A model generated the notes under the pieces. The model had not been told where the DNA came from. It did not search any database and saw nothing but the letters and a program-made list of their open reading frames with translations. Shown piece after piece: positions 44,860 through 54,525 of a stretch of DNA of 64,000 nucleotides. The DNA comes from Calothrix sp. PCC 7103 (GTDB lineage Bacteria > Cyanobacteriota > Cyanobacteriia > Cyanobacteriales > Nostocaceae). The translations under genes and the position numbers were made by a program. The stretch covers positions 160,992-224,991 of the forward strand of contig NZ_KB217478.1 in NCBI RefSeq assembly GCF_000331305.1, given 5' to 3'. Each line of letters begins with the position of its first letter. The stretch's first letter is position 1.

Positions 44860-44882
44860 TATTGACATCTCTACATATTGAA

Positions 44883-46112
44883 TTACATGTTTAGATATTT
44901 GATGGCAGATTGTACATCTTTGTCACCACGTCCAGAACAGTTAATTACAATGCGGGGACTACCTGTGAGTTGGCCACAAAGTGTTTCTAGGTAAGCGATA
45001 GCATGAGATGTTTCTAATGCTGGAATAATACCTTCCAAACGTGATAAACGTTGGAATGCATCTAATGCCTCAGCATCGGTAACGCTATAATATTCTGCAC
45101 GTCCCATATCTTTGAGAAAACTGTGTTCGGGACCAACACCAGGATAATCTAAACCTGCACTGACTGAGTGAGGTTCAATAACCTGTCCTTCTTCATCTTG
45201 CAATAAGTAGCTCATCGACCCATGCAATACACCAATTCTACCTTTGGTTAATGTTGCTGCATGTTTGTCGGTATCAACTCCAAACCCTGCTGCTTCAACA
45301 CCAATAATTCTAATACTTTGTTCATCGATAAATTCGTGAAATAAACCCATCGCATTAGAACCACCACCGACACAGGCAATTAAAATATCGGGTAAACCAC
45401 CCCATTTTTCCATTGCTTGTGCGCGTGTTTCTTGTCCAATAACAGCATGAAAGTCACGAACCATCATTGGATATGGGTGAGGACCTGCTACTGAGCCCAG
45501 AATATAGTGAGTTGTTTCGACGTTTGTTACCCAGTCACGAATTGCTTCGGAAGTAGCATCTTTAAGTGTACCTGTACCTGCTTCGACTGGACGTACTTCG
45601 GCGCCCATTAATTTCATTCTAAATACATTTAAAGATTGGCGTTCCATATCGTGAACACCCATATATATGATACATTCCAATCCAAAACGCGCGCATACTG
45701 TCGCAGTTGCTACTCCGTGTTGTCCGGCGCCTGTTTCAGCAATAATCCGCTTTTTACCCATGCGTTTAGCTAGTAGCACTTGACCTAACGCATTATTAAT
45801 TTTATGGGCGCCTGTATGATTTAAATCTTCACGTTTTAAGTAAATTTGTGGTGTCGCATCTTTGCGTGCATAATGCTCACTCAAACGTTCAGCAAAATAT
45901 AAAGGAGTTGCACGTCCTACATAGTCGCGCAATAACTGCTGTAACTCAACTTGAAAACTTGGTTCATTACGATATTGTTGATACGCAGCTTCTAATTCAA
46001 ATAAAGCTGGCATTAACGTTTCGGGTACATATTTACCACCGAAACGTCCAAAGCGTCCTTGTGCGTCAGGACGCTGCATAACTTGATTGGGGTTAATGGG
46101 TGTAATGGTCAC
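44883..46112 (-). CDS. trpB: Tryptophan synthase beta chain (409 aa)
   Basis: PLP enzyme that condenses indole with serine to tryptophan. The PLP lysine is Lys104 in [13 protein letters not shown]; other signatures are [27 protein letters not shown] and the phosphate-binding loop [10 protein letters not shown]. Full length. The start codon is GTG (46112). It stands alone, with no trpA adjacent, as is common in cyanobacteria. The upstream spacer to 46437 holds a small palindrome (GTTGCCAAAATGGCAAC near 46285) and no other clear signal. Confidence 0.96.
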   Translation of the reverse strand: MTITPINPNQVMQRPDAQGRFGRFGGKYVPETLMPALFELEAAYQQYRNEPSFQVELQQLLRDYVGRATPLYFAERLSEHYARKDATPQIYLKREDLNHTGAHKINNALGQVLLAKRMGKKRIIAETGAGQHGVATATVCARFGLECIIYMGVHDMERQSLNVFRMKLMGAEVRPVEAGTGTLKDATSEAIRDWVTNVETTHYILGSVAGPHPYPMMVRDFHAVIGQETRAQAMEKWGGLPDILIACVGGGSNAMGLFHEFIDEQSIRIIGVEAAGFGVDTDKHAATLTKGRIGVLHGSMSYLLQDEEGQVIEPHSVSAGLDYPGVGPEHSFLKDMGRAEYYSVTDAEALDAFQRLSRLEGIIPALETSHAIAYLETLCGQLTGSPRIVINCSGRGDKDVQSAIKYLNM

Positions 46113-46437
46113 GGTTACTTTTCCACAATTACGGAACGTACCTAATTATAGGCAATTTATCCGGATGGATAATGATGTATTTTTGGGATTCGGCGCCTCG
46201 ATATTGACTCATTCATAATTATAATCAATATCAATATAATGATTTTATTGCCTCTCGCGCTTTAATATGAAGCCAAGTTCATAAAGTTGCCAAAATGGCA
46301 ACACGATTACTTGATGTTTGTTATTAATGTACATATCAGGGAATTCCGAACGTTATCTATCAGTTTTTACAGCTATCTAAGTAGAATTAAATATTAAATT
46401 TTTGTTAGAAACTTATTATACAGAGGAGTATTTAAAA

Positions 46438-46665
46438 TTGCAAAAAAGGTGTGAAAGAAACCGAAAGCGCTCTAAACGCAGGGCAATATTTTGTCCAACG
46501 CATAAATGTTACTTAGATAGCGTTAGTCAAAAATACTCCCTGAATGTAGTTAATTCAAATGGGAGTTGGTTGGAAGAATTTTGGTGCGAACAATGCCAAA
46601 AAAGTCAGTGGTATCGCACTCAGAAAAAAGACGGTGGTTATGAAATTTCAGCAGTAGTAAAATAA
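46438..46665 (+). CDS. Small basic Cys-containing protein (75 aa)
   Basis: I place the start at TTG 46438, nine bases after GAGGAG; a TTG twelve codons earlier lacks such a site. The protein opens with a basic segment (QKRCERNRKRSKRR), then CPTHKCYLDS and WCEQCQKSQWY, which together suggest a small zinc ribbon. It lies five bases upstream of the exopolysaccharide chain-length gene and is probably the first gene of that cluster's transcript. Function unknown; a regulatory role is possible. Confidence 0.6.
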   Translation: MQKRCERNRKRSKRRAIFCPTHKCYLDSVSQKYSLNVVNSNGSWLEEFWCEQCQKSQWYRTQKKDGGYEISAVVK

Positions 46666-46670
46666 TACTG

Positions 46671-48068
46671 ATGGTTATGAATCGTTGGAGATCTTTGTTG
46701 TTGACGCTTGTAATTAGTAATGCAGTGCTTTGGAGTGCAGCTTTATTATATATGAGTCGCGCAAAGCCTAAATATACTAGTGATTGGACTATTAATGTTT
46801 TAGGTACAGCGTCTAGTTCTAATATAAATATTCCTGAAATTGGACAAGCTACTTCACAAGATGCTTCTGCTTATGCTGGCATTACTTATGACCCCAGAGA
46901 AAATTATAAAGCTATTGCCACGAGTGAACAGGTTTTGAATTTAGCTGCTAAAAGTGCCAATATGAATACTACGACTTTTGGTGCGCCTAAAATTAAGATT
47001 GTTGATAACACAACGTTGATGAGGTTTGAGTTTCAGGGTAAAACACCCGCTGAAGCTCAGAAGAAATCTCAAGCTTTTTATAATACATTGACACTACAAA
47101 TTAATAAGTTTAGGAGTGATGATATTGCCCAACAGAATGCTCGGTTACAAGTTGGAATAGAGAATTCACGTCAAAAGCTCAAAGCTGCACAGCAAAAACT
47201 TTCTGAGTATAGAGTTACTTCTGGTCTGAGTGCTAACGAGCAACTGAGTAACTTGGCTATTAATATTGAAACTCTGCGGAAGCAGCGAGCAGAATTAGTA
47301 GCTCAAGAAAAACAATCAAGTGCGCGTGTACTGAAGCTTCGACAAGATTTGAATTTGTCTTCAGAGCAAGCAGGTGATGCATTCGTTTTACAAGCTGACC
47401 AACTCTTTCAAAAGTACTTATTTAGTTACAATGATGCGAAATCAAAGTCTGTAATTTTAGAAGCTAAGTTTTTACCTAGTCATCCATCGGTAATTAATCA
47501 GAATGCTGAGGTGCAACAAGCTGAGTTAGCTTTGACGAATAGAGCTAAAATACTTTTAAAACGTCCATTCGATATTACAGCTATAGAGCAATTCAATTTT
47601 AGTGATAATGAGTCGTCGGGACCTAAGCGTGCAGCGTTATCAGAGAAATTAGTAACAACCGATGTTGAGAAGCAAGGACTGAAAGCGCAAATTCTAGGAC
47701 TTAATCAGCAAATAGGTCAATTAGAGTACAGATTAAAAGTTTTATCGCAGCGTCAGTCTAAGTTAGAAGATTTGAAACGTGATGTACAGATTGCTGAAGC
47801 TGTGTTTTCATCTACTATTGCCCGCTTAGACATGGCAAAATCTAGTGTGTCTTCTGCTTATCCGCAAATTCAATTATTGTCCCATCCAAGTTTACCTGAA
47901 TCTGGGACTGGAGCGAATCGCAATTTTGTATTACTCGGCGCCGGGTTTGGTTCAATATTACTAAGCAGTGGTTTAGCTAGACTTTTACAGAACAAAGTGC
48001 CAAAAACAGATTATTTACTTAGTGATAATATTCTGAACGGTAAAAAACCAAAAATTTATGAATCATGA
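46671..48068 (+). CDS. Polysaccharide chain-length/export protein, GumC/Wzz type (465 aa)
   Basis: Two terminal membrane helices (about 8-28 and 421-440) flank a large periplasmic part with long coiled coils (about 160-240 and 320-390; LKAAQQKLSEYRV, ILGLNQQIGQLEYRLKVLSQRQ). This is the polysaccharide co-polymerase layout. A C-terminal tyrosine-kinase domain is absent, so a separate kinase would be needed, and no outer-membrane Wza homologue is seen. It controls export and length of the exopolysaccharide (family knowledge). It overlaps the next gene by four bases. Confidence 0.82.
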   Translation: MVMNRWRSLLLTLVISNAVLWSAALLYMSRAKPKYTSDWTINVLGTASSSNINIPEIGQATSQDASAYAGITYDPRENYKAIATSEQVLNLAAKSANMNTTTFGAPKIKIVDNTTLMRFEFQGKTPAEAQKKSQAFYNTLTLQINKFRSDDIAQQNARLQVGIENSRQKLKAAQQKLSEYRVTSGLSANEQLSNLAINIETLRKQRAELVAQEKQSSARVLKLRQDLNLSSEQAGDAFVLQADQLFQKYLFSYNDAKSKSVILEAKFLPSHPSVINQNAEVQQAELALTNRAKILLKRPFDITAIEQFNFSDNESSGPKRAALSEKLVTTDVEKQGLKAQILGLNQQIGQLEYRLKVLSQRQSKLEDLKRDVQIAEAVFSSTIARLDMAKSSVSSAYPQIQLLSHPSLPESGTGANRNFVLLGAGFGSILLSSGLARLLQNKVPKTDYLLSDNILNGKKPKIYES

Positions 48069-49348
48069 AACCTCTGAACATTGAAGAATCTTTGATTTGG
48101 TATTTTATACTGTTTACCTATGTTATCTATGCTTTAGGTCTGTTATTTCCTGCTACTGCGTTACTTGCTTGGGTTTTGTTTTTTTTGGTGATTAGAAGAA
48201 GTAAATCTATATGTGTATCTTGGCGCCTGTGGATGTGGTGCATATGTATGGTGGTGATTTTATTTGCTACATATATGGGTATTGATGACTTTAAACTTGG
48301 TGCAAACGCTCAACTTCGAGGGACACTAGGTTGGTTGACTACTTCTGCTGTATTTGCACTGTTTATTTTGAGTGGGTGTTTAAATATTAGACCACAGTTA
48401 ATTTATCGTGCTGTGTGTATATTATGTTTGCAAAGCTTAGTTGCTATACCCATTACATTTATTGCTTATCAGTTGAATTTACCAGATATTCTTTACTCTT
48501 CTCCGGTTGAAAGATTTATTCAGAATGGGCCAATATTTTACCAAGTGGGTTTTTATGCAATTGATTATGATACTCAAAGTCTACGTTTATTTCTGTTTGC
48601 ACCTTGGTGTCCTGCTTTGGGGTTAATTGGCAATATCTACTTTTTTCTGGCATTAGAAGAGAAAAATAGATTTTGGCGGTATATTGGAATAATTGGCGCC
48701 GTTGCCATGAGTATTGTATCAGTTTCACGTTCTGCGTTTGTAGCGTTGCCAATTGTTTTGGTATTAACTTGGTTATTACGAAACTTATTTAAACCTAAAA
48801 TACAGGTGATTAGTGGTTTAGTTTGTTTTTTATCAGGTATATTTAGCACAAACTTGTTAGAAATATTTAAAAATACATCTGAAGAATTTAGTTCATCACG
48901 AGCAAGTTCTTCGAGAGTTCGTTCTGCACTCGTAAGAATTGCCTTAGACCGTTGGAAAGAAGCGAAAATATGGGGTCACGGTACACAAGACCCAGGACCC
49001 AAAGTCGTTGCAAATTTACCAATAGGTTCACATCATACTTGGGCAGGATTATTATTTGCAAAAGGTGCTATCGGATTTTTAGCTTTTATGCTACCGTTTG
49101 TAATTAGTTTTTTTGATTTGGCTTTAAAGTCTTATACAAGTAAAGTTGCTAAAGTTAGTTTGAGTGTTTTACTAGTTTTATTAATATTTTCTTTTGGGGA
49201 ACAAATTGATATATTAGGTTATCTTTGTTTTCCAGGACTAATATTAATTGGTATGGGATTACAAGAACAGCCAAGTTATTTCACAACTATCAATCAATGT
49301 CATGCTGAACGAAGTGAAGCATCTCATAAATATCAAAATGTTTTATAA
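48065..49348 (+). CDS. O-antigen polymerase/ligase-like membrane protein (427 aa)
   Basis: About eleven hydrophobic helices with one large extracytoplasmic loop (about 275-325; SSSRASSSRVRSALVRIALDRW, WGHGTQDPGP, GSHHTWAGLL), as in Wzy polymerases and O-antigen ligases. It probably joins repeat units of the exopolysaccharide. Its ATG overlaps the stop of the previous gene (ATGA). The last 16 codons (CHAERSEASHKYQNVL) come from a dispersed repeat, not from the protein family. Confidence 0.8.
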   Translation: MKPLNIEESLIWYFILFTYVIYALGLLFPATALLAWVLFFLVIRRSKSICVSWRLWMWCICMVVILFATYMGIDDFKLGANAQLRGTLGWLTTSAVFALFILSGCLNIRPQLIYRAVCILCLQSLVAIPITFIAYQLNLPDILYSSPVERFIQNGPIFYQVGFYAIDYDTQSLRLFLFAPWCPALGLIGNIYFFLALEEKNRFWRYIGIIGAVAMSIVSVSRSAFVALPIVLVLTWLLRNLFKPKIQVISGLVCFLSGIFSTNLLEIFKNTSEEFSSSRASSSRVRSALVRIALDRWKEAKIWGHGTQDPGPKVVANLPIGSHHTWAGLLFAKGAIGFLAFMLPFVISFFDLALKSYTSKVAKVSLSVLLVLLIFSFGEQIDILGYLCFPGLILIGMGLQEQPSYFTTINQCHAERSEASHKYQNVL

Positions 49349-49430
49349 ATATCGAAATCTGATAGATTCTTCGCTACGCTCAGAATGACAATTTAAATTT
49401 GTGAATGACAATTTAGATTTCAGAATGACA
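49300..49430. repeat. HAERSEAS-type dispersed repeat plus 20-bp tandem repeat
   Basis: GTCATGCTGAACGAAGTGAAGC (from 49298) and AGATTCTTCGCTACGCTCAGAATGAC (49364-49389) are the two halves of a common inverted dispersed repeat. After it, (C/G)(A/T)GAATGACAATTTA(A/G)ATTT is repeated about 2.5 times from 49381. The repeat supplies the stop region of the polymerase-like gene. Confidence 0.7.
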
Positions 49431-49456
49431 CGTTATATGTACTAAAAGTTTAAATA

Positions 49457-50725
49457 ATGCTAATATCTAAAGTACGACAAAAAATATCATATCAATTATC
49501 AAATCAGTTTATTCGTAATATTGGCTGGCTTGGTGGCGCCGAATTAATAAATCGAGTGTTTCGTTTAGGTACTACAGTAGTATTAGCGCGTACTCTTAGC
49601 CCTCAAGATTATGGGTTAGCTGCTATAGTTTTAACTACCCAGGACATTACTAATGTATTCACGCTTAATTCTGGAATTGGAAACAAAATTATTCATGCTG
49701 ATGAAAAAGATGTTCAAAGTTTAGCAAACACAGCATATTGGTTAAACTGGATTATTTGTTCTGCGTTATTTACACTTCAATGTATTGCAGCATATCCAAT
49801 CGCATTCTTTTACAACGAGCAAAAACTTATTTTACCAATATGTACAGTTGCTCTAATTTATTTAATGATTCCTATTTTTTCTACTCAAAATGCTTTTAAT
49901 AATAGAGAAAATAAACTCAAGGTAACAGCTATATGTAATGCTCTACAGTCAATGATTGCGAATATTGCTGCTATATCATTTGCTTTATTCGGTTTTGGGA
50001 TGTGGTCACTGGTACTACCCACCGTTTTAACGACTCCTATTTGGATTGTAGTTAATTATAAGTACCAACCCTGGCGCCCAAGTGGAGAGTTTTCTTTACA
50101 TCGTTGGCAAGAAATTGTTAAGTATGGTAAAGATATTCTGGGTTCGGAGATACTCGATAAAGTTAGAGCCAACTTAGATTACTTTTTAATTGGACGTTTT
50201 TTAGGTGTTGAAGCGTTAGGGTTATATTTCTTTGCTTTTAACGCAGGTTTGGGAATTAGCCTAAATGTTATTAATGCAATGGTTTGGCCTTTGTTCCCGC
50301 ATCTCTGCGCGGCAAGACAAGATTCTGTGCAATTTAAAAATAGATACTTTGGTAGTCTTAGGACAATTGCACTGGTAATTGTACCACTGGTATTGTTACA
50401 GTCGAGCTTGGCGCCGTTTTATGTACCAATTGTTTTTAGTTCCAAATGGGTATCGGCAATACCTATATTAGTAATTATCTGTCTTTCGGCAATACCACGT
50501 CCGTTCGCTTCTGCTGCTGCAATGCTACTACAAGCAGTTGATAAAGGTTGGATAAATCTCTGTTGGAGTATGACTTTTACTCTGGTATTTGCAATTAGCT
50601 TACTCATTGGTATGCAGTGGGGAAGTATTGGTGTAGCAACCGCAGTATTAATTACTCATGCAGGCGCCATGCCGATATTTTCGATTTGGGCGACTAGATA
50701 CGTATTAGCTAAGGAGCGTGTATGA
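49457..50725 (+). CDS. Polysaccharide flippase, Wzx/PST family (422 aa)
   Basis: Twelve or more membrane helices with the oligosaccharide-flippase start (GGAELINRVFRLGTTVVLARTLSPQDYGLAA) and the second-half signature YGKDILGSEILDKVRANLDYFLIGRFLG. It moves lipid-linked repeat units across the plasma membrane. Its stop overlaps the following GT2 start by four bases, so it is in the same transcript. Confidence 0.88.
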   Translation: MLISKVRQKISYQLSNQFIRNIGWLGGAELINRVFRLGTTVVLARTLSPQDYGLAAIVLTTQDITNVFTLNSGIGNKIIHADEKDVQSLANTAYWLNWIICSALFTLQCIAAYPIAFFYNEQKLILPICTVALIYLMIPIFSTQNAFNNRENKLKVTAICNALQSMIANIAAISFALFGFGMWSLVLPTVLTTPIWIVVNYKYQPWRPSGEFSLHRWQEIVKYGKDILGSEILDKVRANLDYFLIGRFLGVEALGLYFFAFNAGLGISLNVINAMVWPLFPHLCAARQDSVQFKNRYFGSLRTIALVIVPLVLLQSSLAPFYVPIVFSSKWVSAIPILVIICLSAIPRPFASAAAMLLQAVDKGWINLCWSMTFTLVFAISLLIGMQWGSIGVATAVLITHAGAMPIFSIWATRYVLAKERV

Positions 50726-51639
50726 TTCCAACAGTAACTGTTGTTATGCCCGCTTATAACTCATCAGAGTATTTACGGGAAAGTATTGAATCTGTTTTAG
50801 CTCAGACATTTAAAAATTTTGAATTAGTAGTGATTGATGATGGGTCTACAGATAACACCACTCAAATAGTGCGTTCTTACATCAAGCTTGATAGTCGAGT
50901 CAAGCTGATATCACAGACTAATCAAGGTGTATCTGCTACCCGCAACCGAGGAATTAGTTTATCCAAATCAGAATATATTGCCTTTATAGACGCTGATGAT
51001 ACATGGTTTCCAGAAAAGCTTAACAGTCATATCGAAAGCTTTAAGCGAGATGAAAATCTTGGTGTAAGTTTTGCAAGAGTGACATTTTTAAACAGCAAAG
51101 GTAAGCTATCAGGAATTGCTACAGCACGCTTGACTAAATTAAAACCTCAACACTTTTTATATGAGAATCCCACAATTACAGTGTCTAATATTGTGGTGAA
51201 GCGAGAAGTGTTTGAAAGTATTGGTGATTTTGACACGAGTATGAATTATGCAGAAGATCTAGATTTTTTACTGCGAGTTATTACGAGTAACAAATGGAAA
51301 ATAGAAGGTTTCAACAAAATTTTAATGGCATACCGCACAAATACATCTGGTTTATCTTCAAATTTATATCGCATGGAAGAAGGATGGGAGATATTAGCTA
51401 CTAAAGCAAACTCATATGCACCAGATTTAATTAATAAACATTATTGGTATGCACGTAGTATTCATTTACGCTATTTAGCACGTAGAGCTTTACGCTTACG
51501 TCTCTCTTCTAAAGTTAGTGTTGATTTTATGACACGCGGGTTAATGTCTAATTGGCAAATTATATTTCGAGAACCACGTCGAACTATTTTGACAATGTTA
51601 GCCGTTTATGGAAAAGATTTAATCAATTTTAGAATTTAA
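50722..51639 (+). CDS. GT2 glycosyltransferase (305 aa)
   Basis: GT-A fold transferase: VTVVMPAYNSSEYL at the N-terminus, VVIDDGSTDNTTQI, the RNRGISLSKSEYIAFIDADD segment with the metal-binding DAD/DD, and the ED acceptor-site motif NYAEDLDFLLRV. No membrane helix. The C-terminal part (RSIHLRYLARRALRLR, RTILTMLAVYGKDL) resembles that of the GT2 at 54.5 kb, so the two are closest paralogues here. Donor and acceptor sugars cannot be read from sequence. Confidence 0.88.
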   Translation: MIPTVTVVMPAYNSSEYLRESIESVLAQTFKNFELVVIDDGSTDNTTQIVRSYIKLDSRVKLISQTNQGVSATRNRGISLSKSEYIAFIDADDTWFPEKLNSHIESFKRDENLGVSFARVTFLNSKGKLSGIATARLTKLKPQHFLYENPTITVSNIVVKREVFESIGDFDTSMNYAEDLDFLLRVITSNKWKIEGFNKILMAYRTNTSGLSSNLYRMEEGWEILATKANSYAPDLINKHYWYARSIHLRYLARRALRLRLSSKVSVDFMTRGLMSNWQIIFREPRRTILTMLAVYGKDLINFRI

Positions 51640-51641
51640 TC

Positions 51642-52571
51642 ATGAAAATTTGTTACCTCATTCAAACTCATAAAAACATCGAACAAATATATAGGCTAGT
51701 TAAAGTCATCAAAAACTCCAGCCCACAATCATACATTTACATAATTCATAGCCCGACAAAATTTAAACTCACTCAGGAACAATTTTCAGAATTCAGCGAC
51801 ATTCAAATAACTAACATTACAACCCAATTAGGAGACTTTTCATTAACTCAAGGTTACTTTGACTGTATAGAGTTTTTAATCAAACAGAATATTGACTTTG
51901 ACTGGTTAATCAACCTTTCAGGTCAAGACTATCCAACTCAACCGCTATTCAAAATTGAAAAATTTCTACAAAACACGAGTTACGATGCTTTTGCTGAATA
52001 TTTCGACGCACTTTCACCGCAAAACCCTTGGCAGATAGGACTTGGACGCCAGCGTTACTTCTATCACTATTGGCGTGCATCTCAACAATTAACTAATTGG
52101 CAAAAAATTTTAATTAAACCAATTAAAAATTTAGTTAATGCATCACCATTCAAAGTTAAAATTGAAACCTCTTACGCTTTAGCTATTGGTAAAGAACTCA
52201 AACATACACCATTTCATCAGAAATATATTTGTTATGGTGGCTCATATTTTGTGACTTTATCAAAGAAATGTGTGATGTATTTGTATGAAGTATTTTGTAC
52301 TAACAAGTATTTAATTCAACACTATCAACAAACAAGTCAAGCAGAAGAATCATTGATTCAAACAATTTTAGTAAACAGTGATTTATTCCGGATATCAAAT
52401 ACTAATCATCGTTATGTTGATTTTAAGGGCAGTAAGTATGGACACCCACGCATACTCACAACTCAAGATTACGATTCGCTATTAAACAAAGAAATTCATT
52501 TTGCTCGCAAGTTTGATGTTCATCAAGATACTAAAATTTTAGACTTACTCGACAAATTAATATGCCGATAG
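51642..52571 (+). CDS. GT14 (core-2/I-branching type) glycosyltransferase (309 aa)
   Basis: The start MKICYLIQTHKNIEQIYRLV, the IHSPTKF strand, LINLSGQDYPTQP and the later YGGSYFVTLSKKCVMYL are typical of bacterial members of the core-2/I-branching GlcNAc-transferase family, which in animals add beta-1,6 branches; the bacterial ones include xylosyl- and GlcNAc-transferases. It suggests a branched exopolysaccharide (inference). It overlaps the next gene by ten bases. The coding sequence has no GGCGCC. Confidence 0.83.
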   Translation: MKICYLIQTHKNIEQIYRLVKVIKNSSPQSYIYIIHSPTKFKLTQEQFSEFSDIQITNITTQLGDFSLTQGYFDCIEFLIKQNIDFDWLINLSGQDYPTQPLFKIEKFLQNTSYDAFAEYFDALSPQNPWQIGLGRQRYFYHYWRASQQLTNWQKILIKPIKNLVNASPFKVKIETSYALAIGKELKHTPFHQKYICYGGSYFVTLSKKCVMYLYEVFCTNKYLIQHYQQTSQAEESLIQTILVNSDLFRISNTNHRYVDFKGSKYGHPRILTTQDYDSLLNKEIHFARKFDVHQDTKILDLLDKLICR

Positions 52572-53476
52572 TATCAGTCATAGTGCCTGCATATAATTGT
52601 GAATCAACAATTATTGAAACCATCGTCTCAATTCAAAGCCAAACTCTATTTGATATAGAAATAATTGTCATAAATGATGGTTCTACCGATAACACCCTAG
52701 ACCGTTTAATGACAATTCAAGATAAACGCTTAAAAATCTTGAACTACGAAAACGGAGGATTACCAACTGCGCGAAACCGTGGGATAGCTCACGCCACCAG
52801 TCCATATATATCATTTATTGATGCAGATGACTTATGGGCGCCAGATAAATTAGAGCTACAAGTAGCTGTACTCAAAAGTCATCCCAACGCAGGAGTCGCG
52901 TATAGTTGGACTATCTGTATGGATAACGAAGGCAAAAACTTTTATCCTGGAGTTCAAGCAAGTTACCAAGGAAATGTCTTTTCTAACTTACTTGTCTGTA
53001 ACTTCATTGCAAGCGGTTCTAATGTACTGCTAACTCGACAAGTAATCGATGCAGTAGGTGAATTTGACAGTACATTAAAATCGTGCGAAGACTGGGACTA
53101 CTGGTTAAGAGTAGCGCGTTCTTGGGAATTTGTAGTAGTCCCAAAACCTCAAATTATCTACCGCTTATCGAGTGGCGCCATGTCTAGCAAAATAGAAGTA
53201 ATGGAAAAATATCAATTACTAGTTCTTGAAAAAGCATTTGCAGAGGCGCCAAAAGAATACCAACACCTCAAAAAACAAGGACAGTCATATATATATCAAT
53301 TTCTGACACACCTCTGTTTAACCCGTGCCAAAAATAAAGGCGCCGTTCTTACAGCAACAAAAAACCTATGGAAATCAATAAATCTTTATCCCAAAACATT
53401 ATTAACTCTAAAAACGCAAAAACTAGCCATTAAATTATTAATCGCACAAACTAGAAACCAGATTTATTTTCGATAA
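52562..53476 (+). CDS. GT2 glycosyltransferase (304 aa)
   Basis: PIVSVIVPAYNCESTI, IVINDGSTDNTLDRL, TARNRGIAHATSPYISFIDADDLW and the CEDWDYWLRVARSW acceptor motif define a GT2 enzyme. It is most similar to the next gene (shared FYPGVQ/TYPGAR and LKKQ regions), indicating a tandem duplication. The last codons (ETSR-like end RNQIYFR) are encoded by an AGAAACCAGATTT dispersed repeat. Confidence 0.88.
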   Translation: MPIVSVIVPAYNCESTIIETIVSIQSQTLFDIEIIVINDGSTDNTLDRLMTIQDKRLKILNYENGGLPTARNRGIAHATSPYISFIDADDLWAPDKLELQVAVLKSHPNAGVAYSWTICMDNEGKNFYPGVQASYQGNVFSNLLVCNFIASGSNVLLTRQVIDAVGEFDSTLKSCEDWDYWLRVARSWEFVVVPKPQIIYRLSSGAMSSKIEVMEKYQLLVLEKAFAEAPKEYQHLKKQGQSYIYQFLTHLCLTRAKNKGAVLTATKNLWKSINLYPKTLLTLKTQKLAIKLLIAQTRNQIYFR

Positions 53477-53544
53477 CTTGTAATTAAAGCAGCAACTGTG
53501 TGTAGAAATCCGGTTTCTTTCTTTCTCATAACATTAAAAAAAAT

Positions 53545-54525
53545 ATGCCTCAAATTTCAATAATTATTCCTGCCTACAACGCACAAAACACAATCATAGA
53601 AACCATCAAATCAGTTCAAAAACAAACCGTACAAGAGATTGAAATAATAGTAGTCAACGATGGTTCAACGGATAACACCCAAATTGTAGTTCAAAGCATC
53701 AACGACCCAAGAATAAAAATAATTTCATCGCAAAACCAAGGAGTATCTGCCGCACGTAATAAAGGAATAAAAGCAGCGCAAAGCGAATTTATCGCATTTA
53801 TAGATGCTGATGACCTATGGACAAACGATAAATTAGAGCTTCAACTGGCTAAAATGATTGCAAACCCAGATGTCGCAGTAGTTTACAGTTGGACTGATGA
53901 GATAGATGAAACCGGGAAAAAAACCTACCCCGGCGCCCGTTTACACTTAGAAGGTAATGTGTATCAAGAATTACTAATAGTAAATTTCTTAGCAAATGGC
54001 TCAACTCCCTTAATACGTAAACAAGCCATAGAAGCAGTTTCAGGATTCAACGTCAACTTAGAATATGGCGAAGATTGGGAATTTTATATTCGACTAGCAG
54101 CAAAATATAAATTTGCCGTTGTTCCCAAACAACAGGTCTTTTACCGTAAATCATCTACTAGTGCAACATCAAAAGTTGCCGTCATGGAAAAAAACCTGTT
54201 AACAACATTAGATCTAATCTACCAATCAGTCCCTTCACATTTGCAGCACTTAAAAAAACAAAGTTTAGCAGCCTTATATCATTACCTAACAGCAGCATAC
54301 TTCGCACACGTCAAAAACACCAATGATATAGACACAGTTGGTCAAAAACTTTGGAAATCAATTACTCTCAACCCAAAATATCTTCTCGAACCAGTCACAA
54401 GATTCTACCTCTTCAAATGGCTATTAATGAAACTCCTCACTCCTCAACTTATCAAACACCTCCTCTCTCTGCGCTCTCTGTGCCTCTGTGGTAAAAAACT
54501 CTTCATTATCAAACATGAATTATAA
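53545..54525 (+). CDS. GT2 glycosyltransferase with repeat-derived C-terminus (326 aa)
   Basis: Standard GT2 motifs: ISIIIPAYNAQNTI, IVVNDGSTDNTQIV, AARNKGIKAAQSEFIAFIDADDLW and YGEDWEFYIRLAAKY. The body matches the preceding paralogue until about residue 300. The final 25 residues (LLSLRSLCLCGKKLFIIKHEL) are instead the translation of a CTCTGTG-rich dispersed repeat also present at 37084-37126. The extra tail probably does not matter for catalysis. It overlaps the next gene. Confidence 0.87.
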   Translation: MPQISIIIPAYNAQNTIIETIKSVQKQTVQEIEIIVVNDGSTDNTQIVVQSINDPRIKIISSQNQGVSAARNKGIKAAQSEFIAFIDADDLWTNDKLELQLAKMIANPDVAVVYSWTDEIDETGKKTYPGARLHLEGNVYQELLIVNFLANGSTPLIRKQAIEAVSGFNVNLEYGEDWEFYIRLAAKYKFAVVPKQQVFYRKSSTSATSKVAVMEKNLLTTLDLIYQSVPSHLQHLKKQSLAALYHYLTAAYFAHVKNTNDIDTVGQKLWKSITLNPKYLLEPVTRFYLFKWLLMKLLTPQLIKHLLSLRSLCLCGKKLFIIKHEL

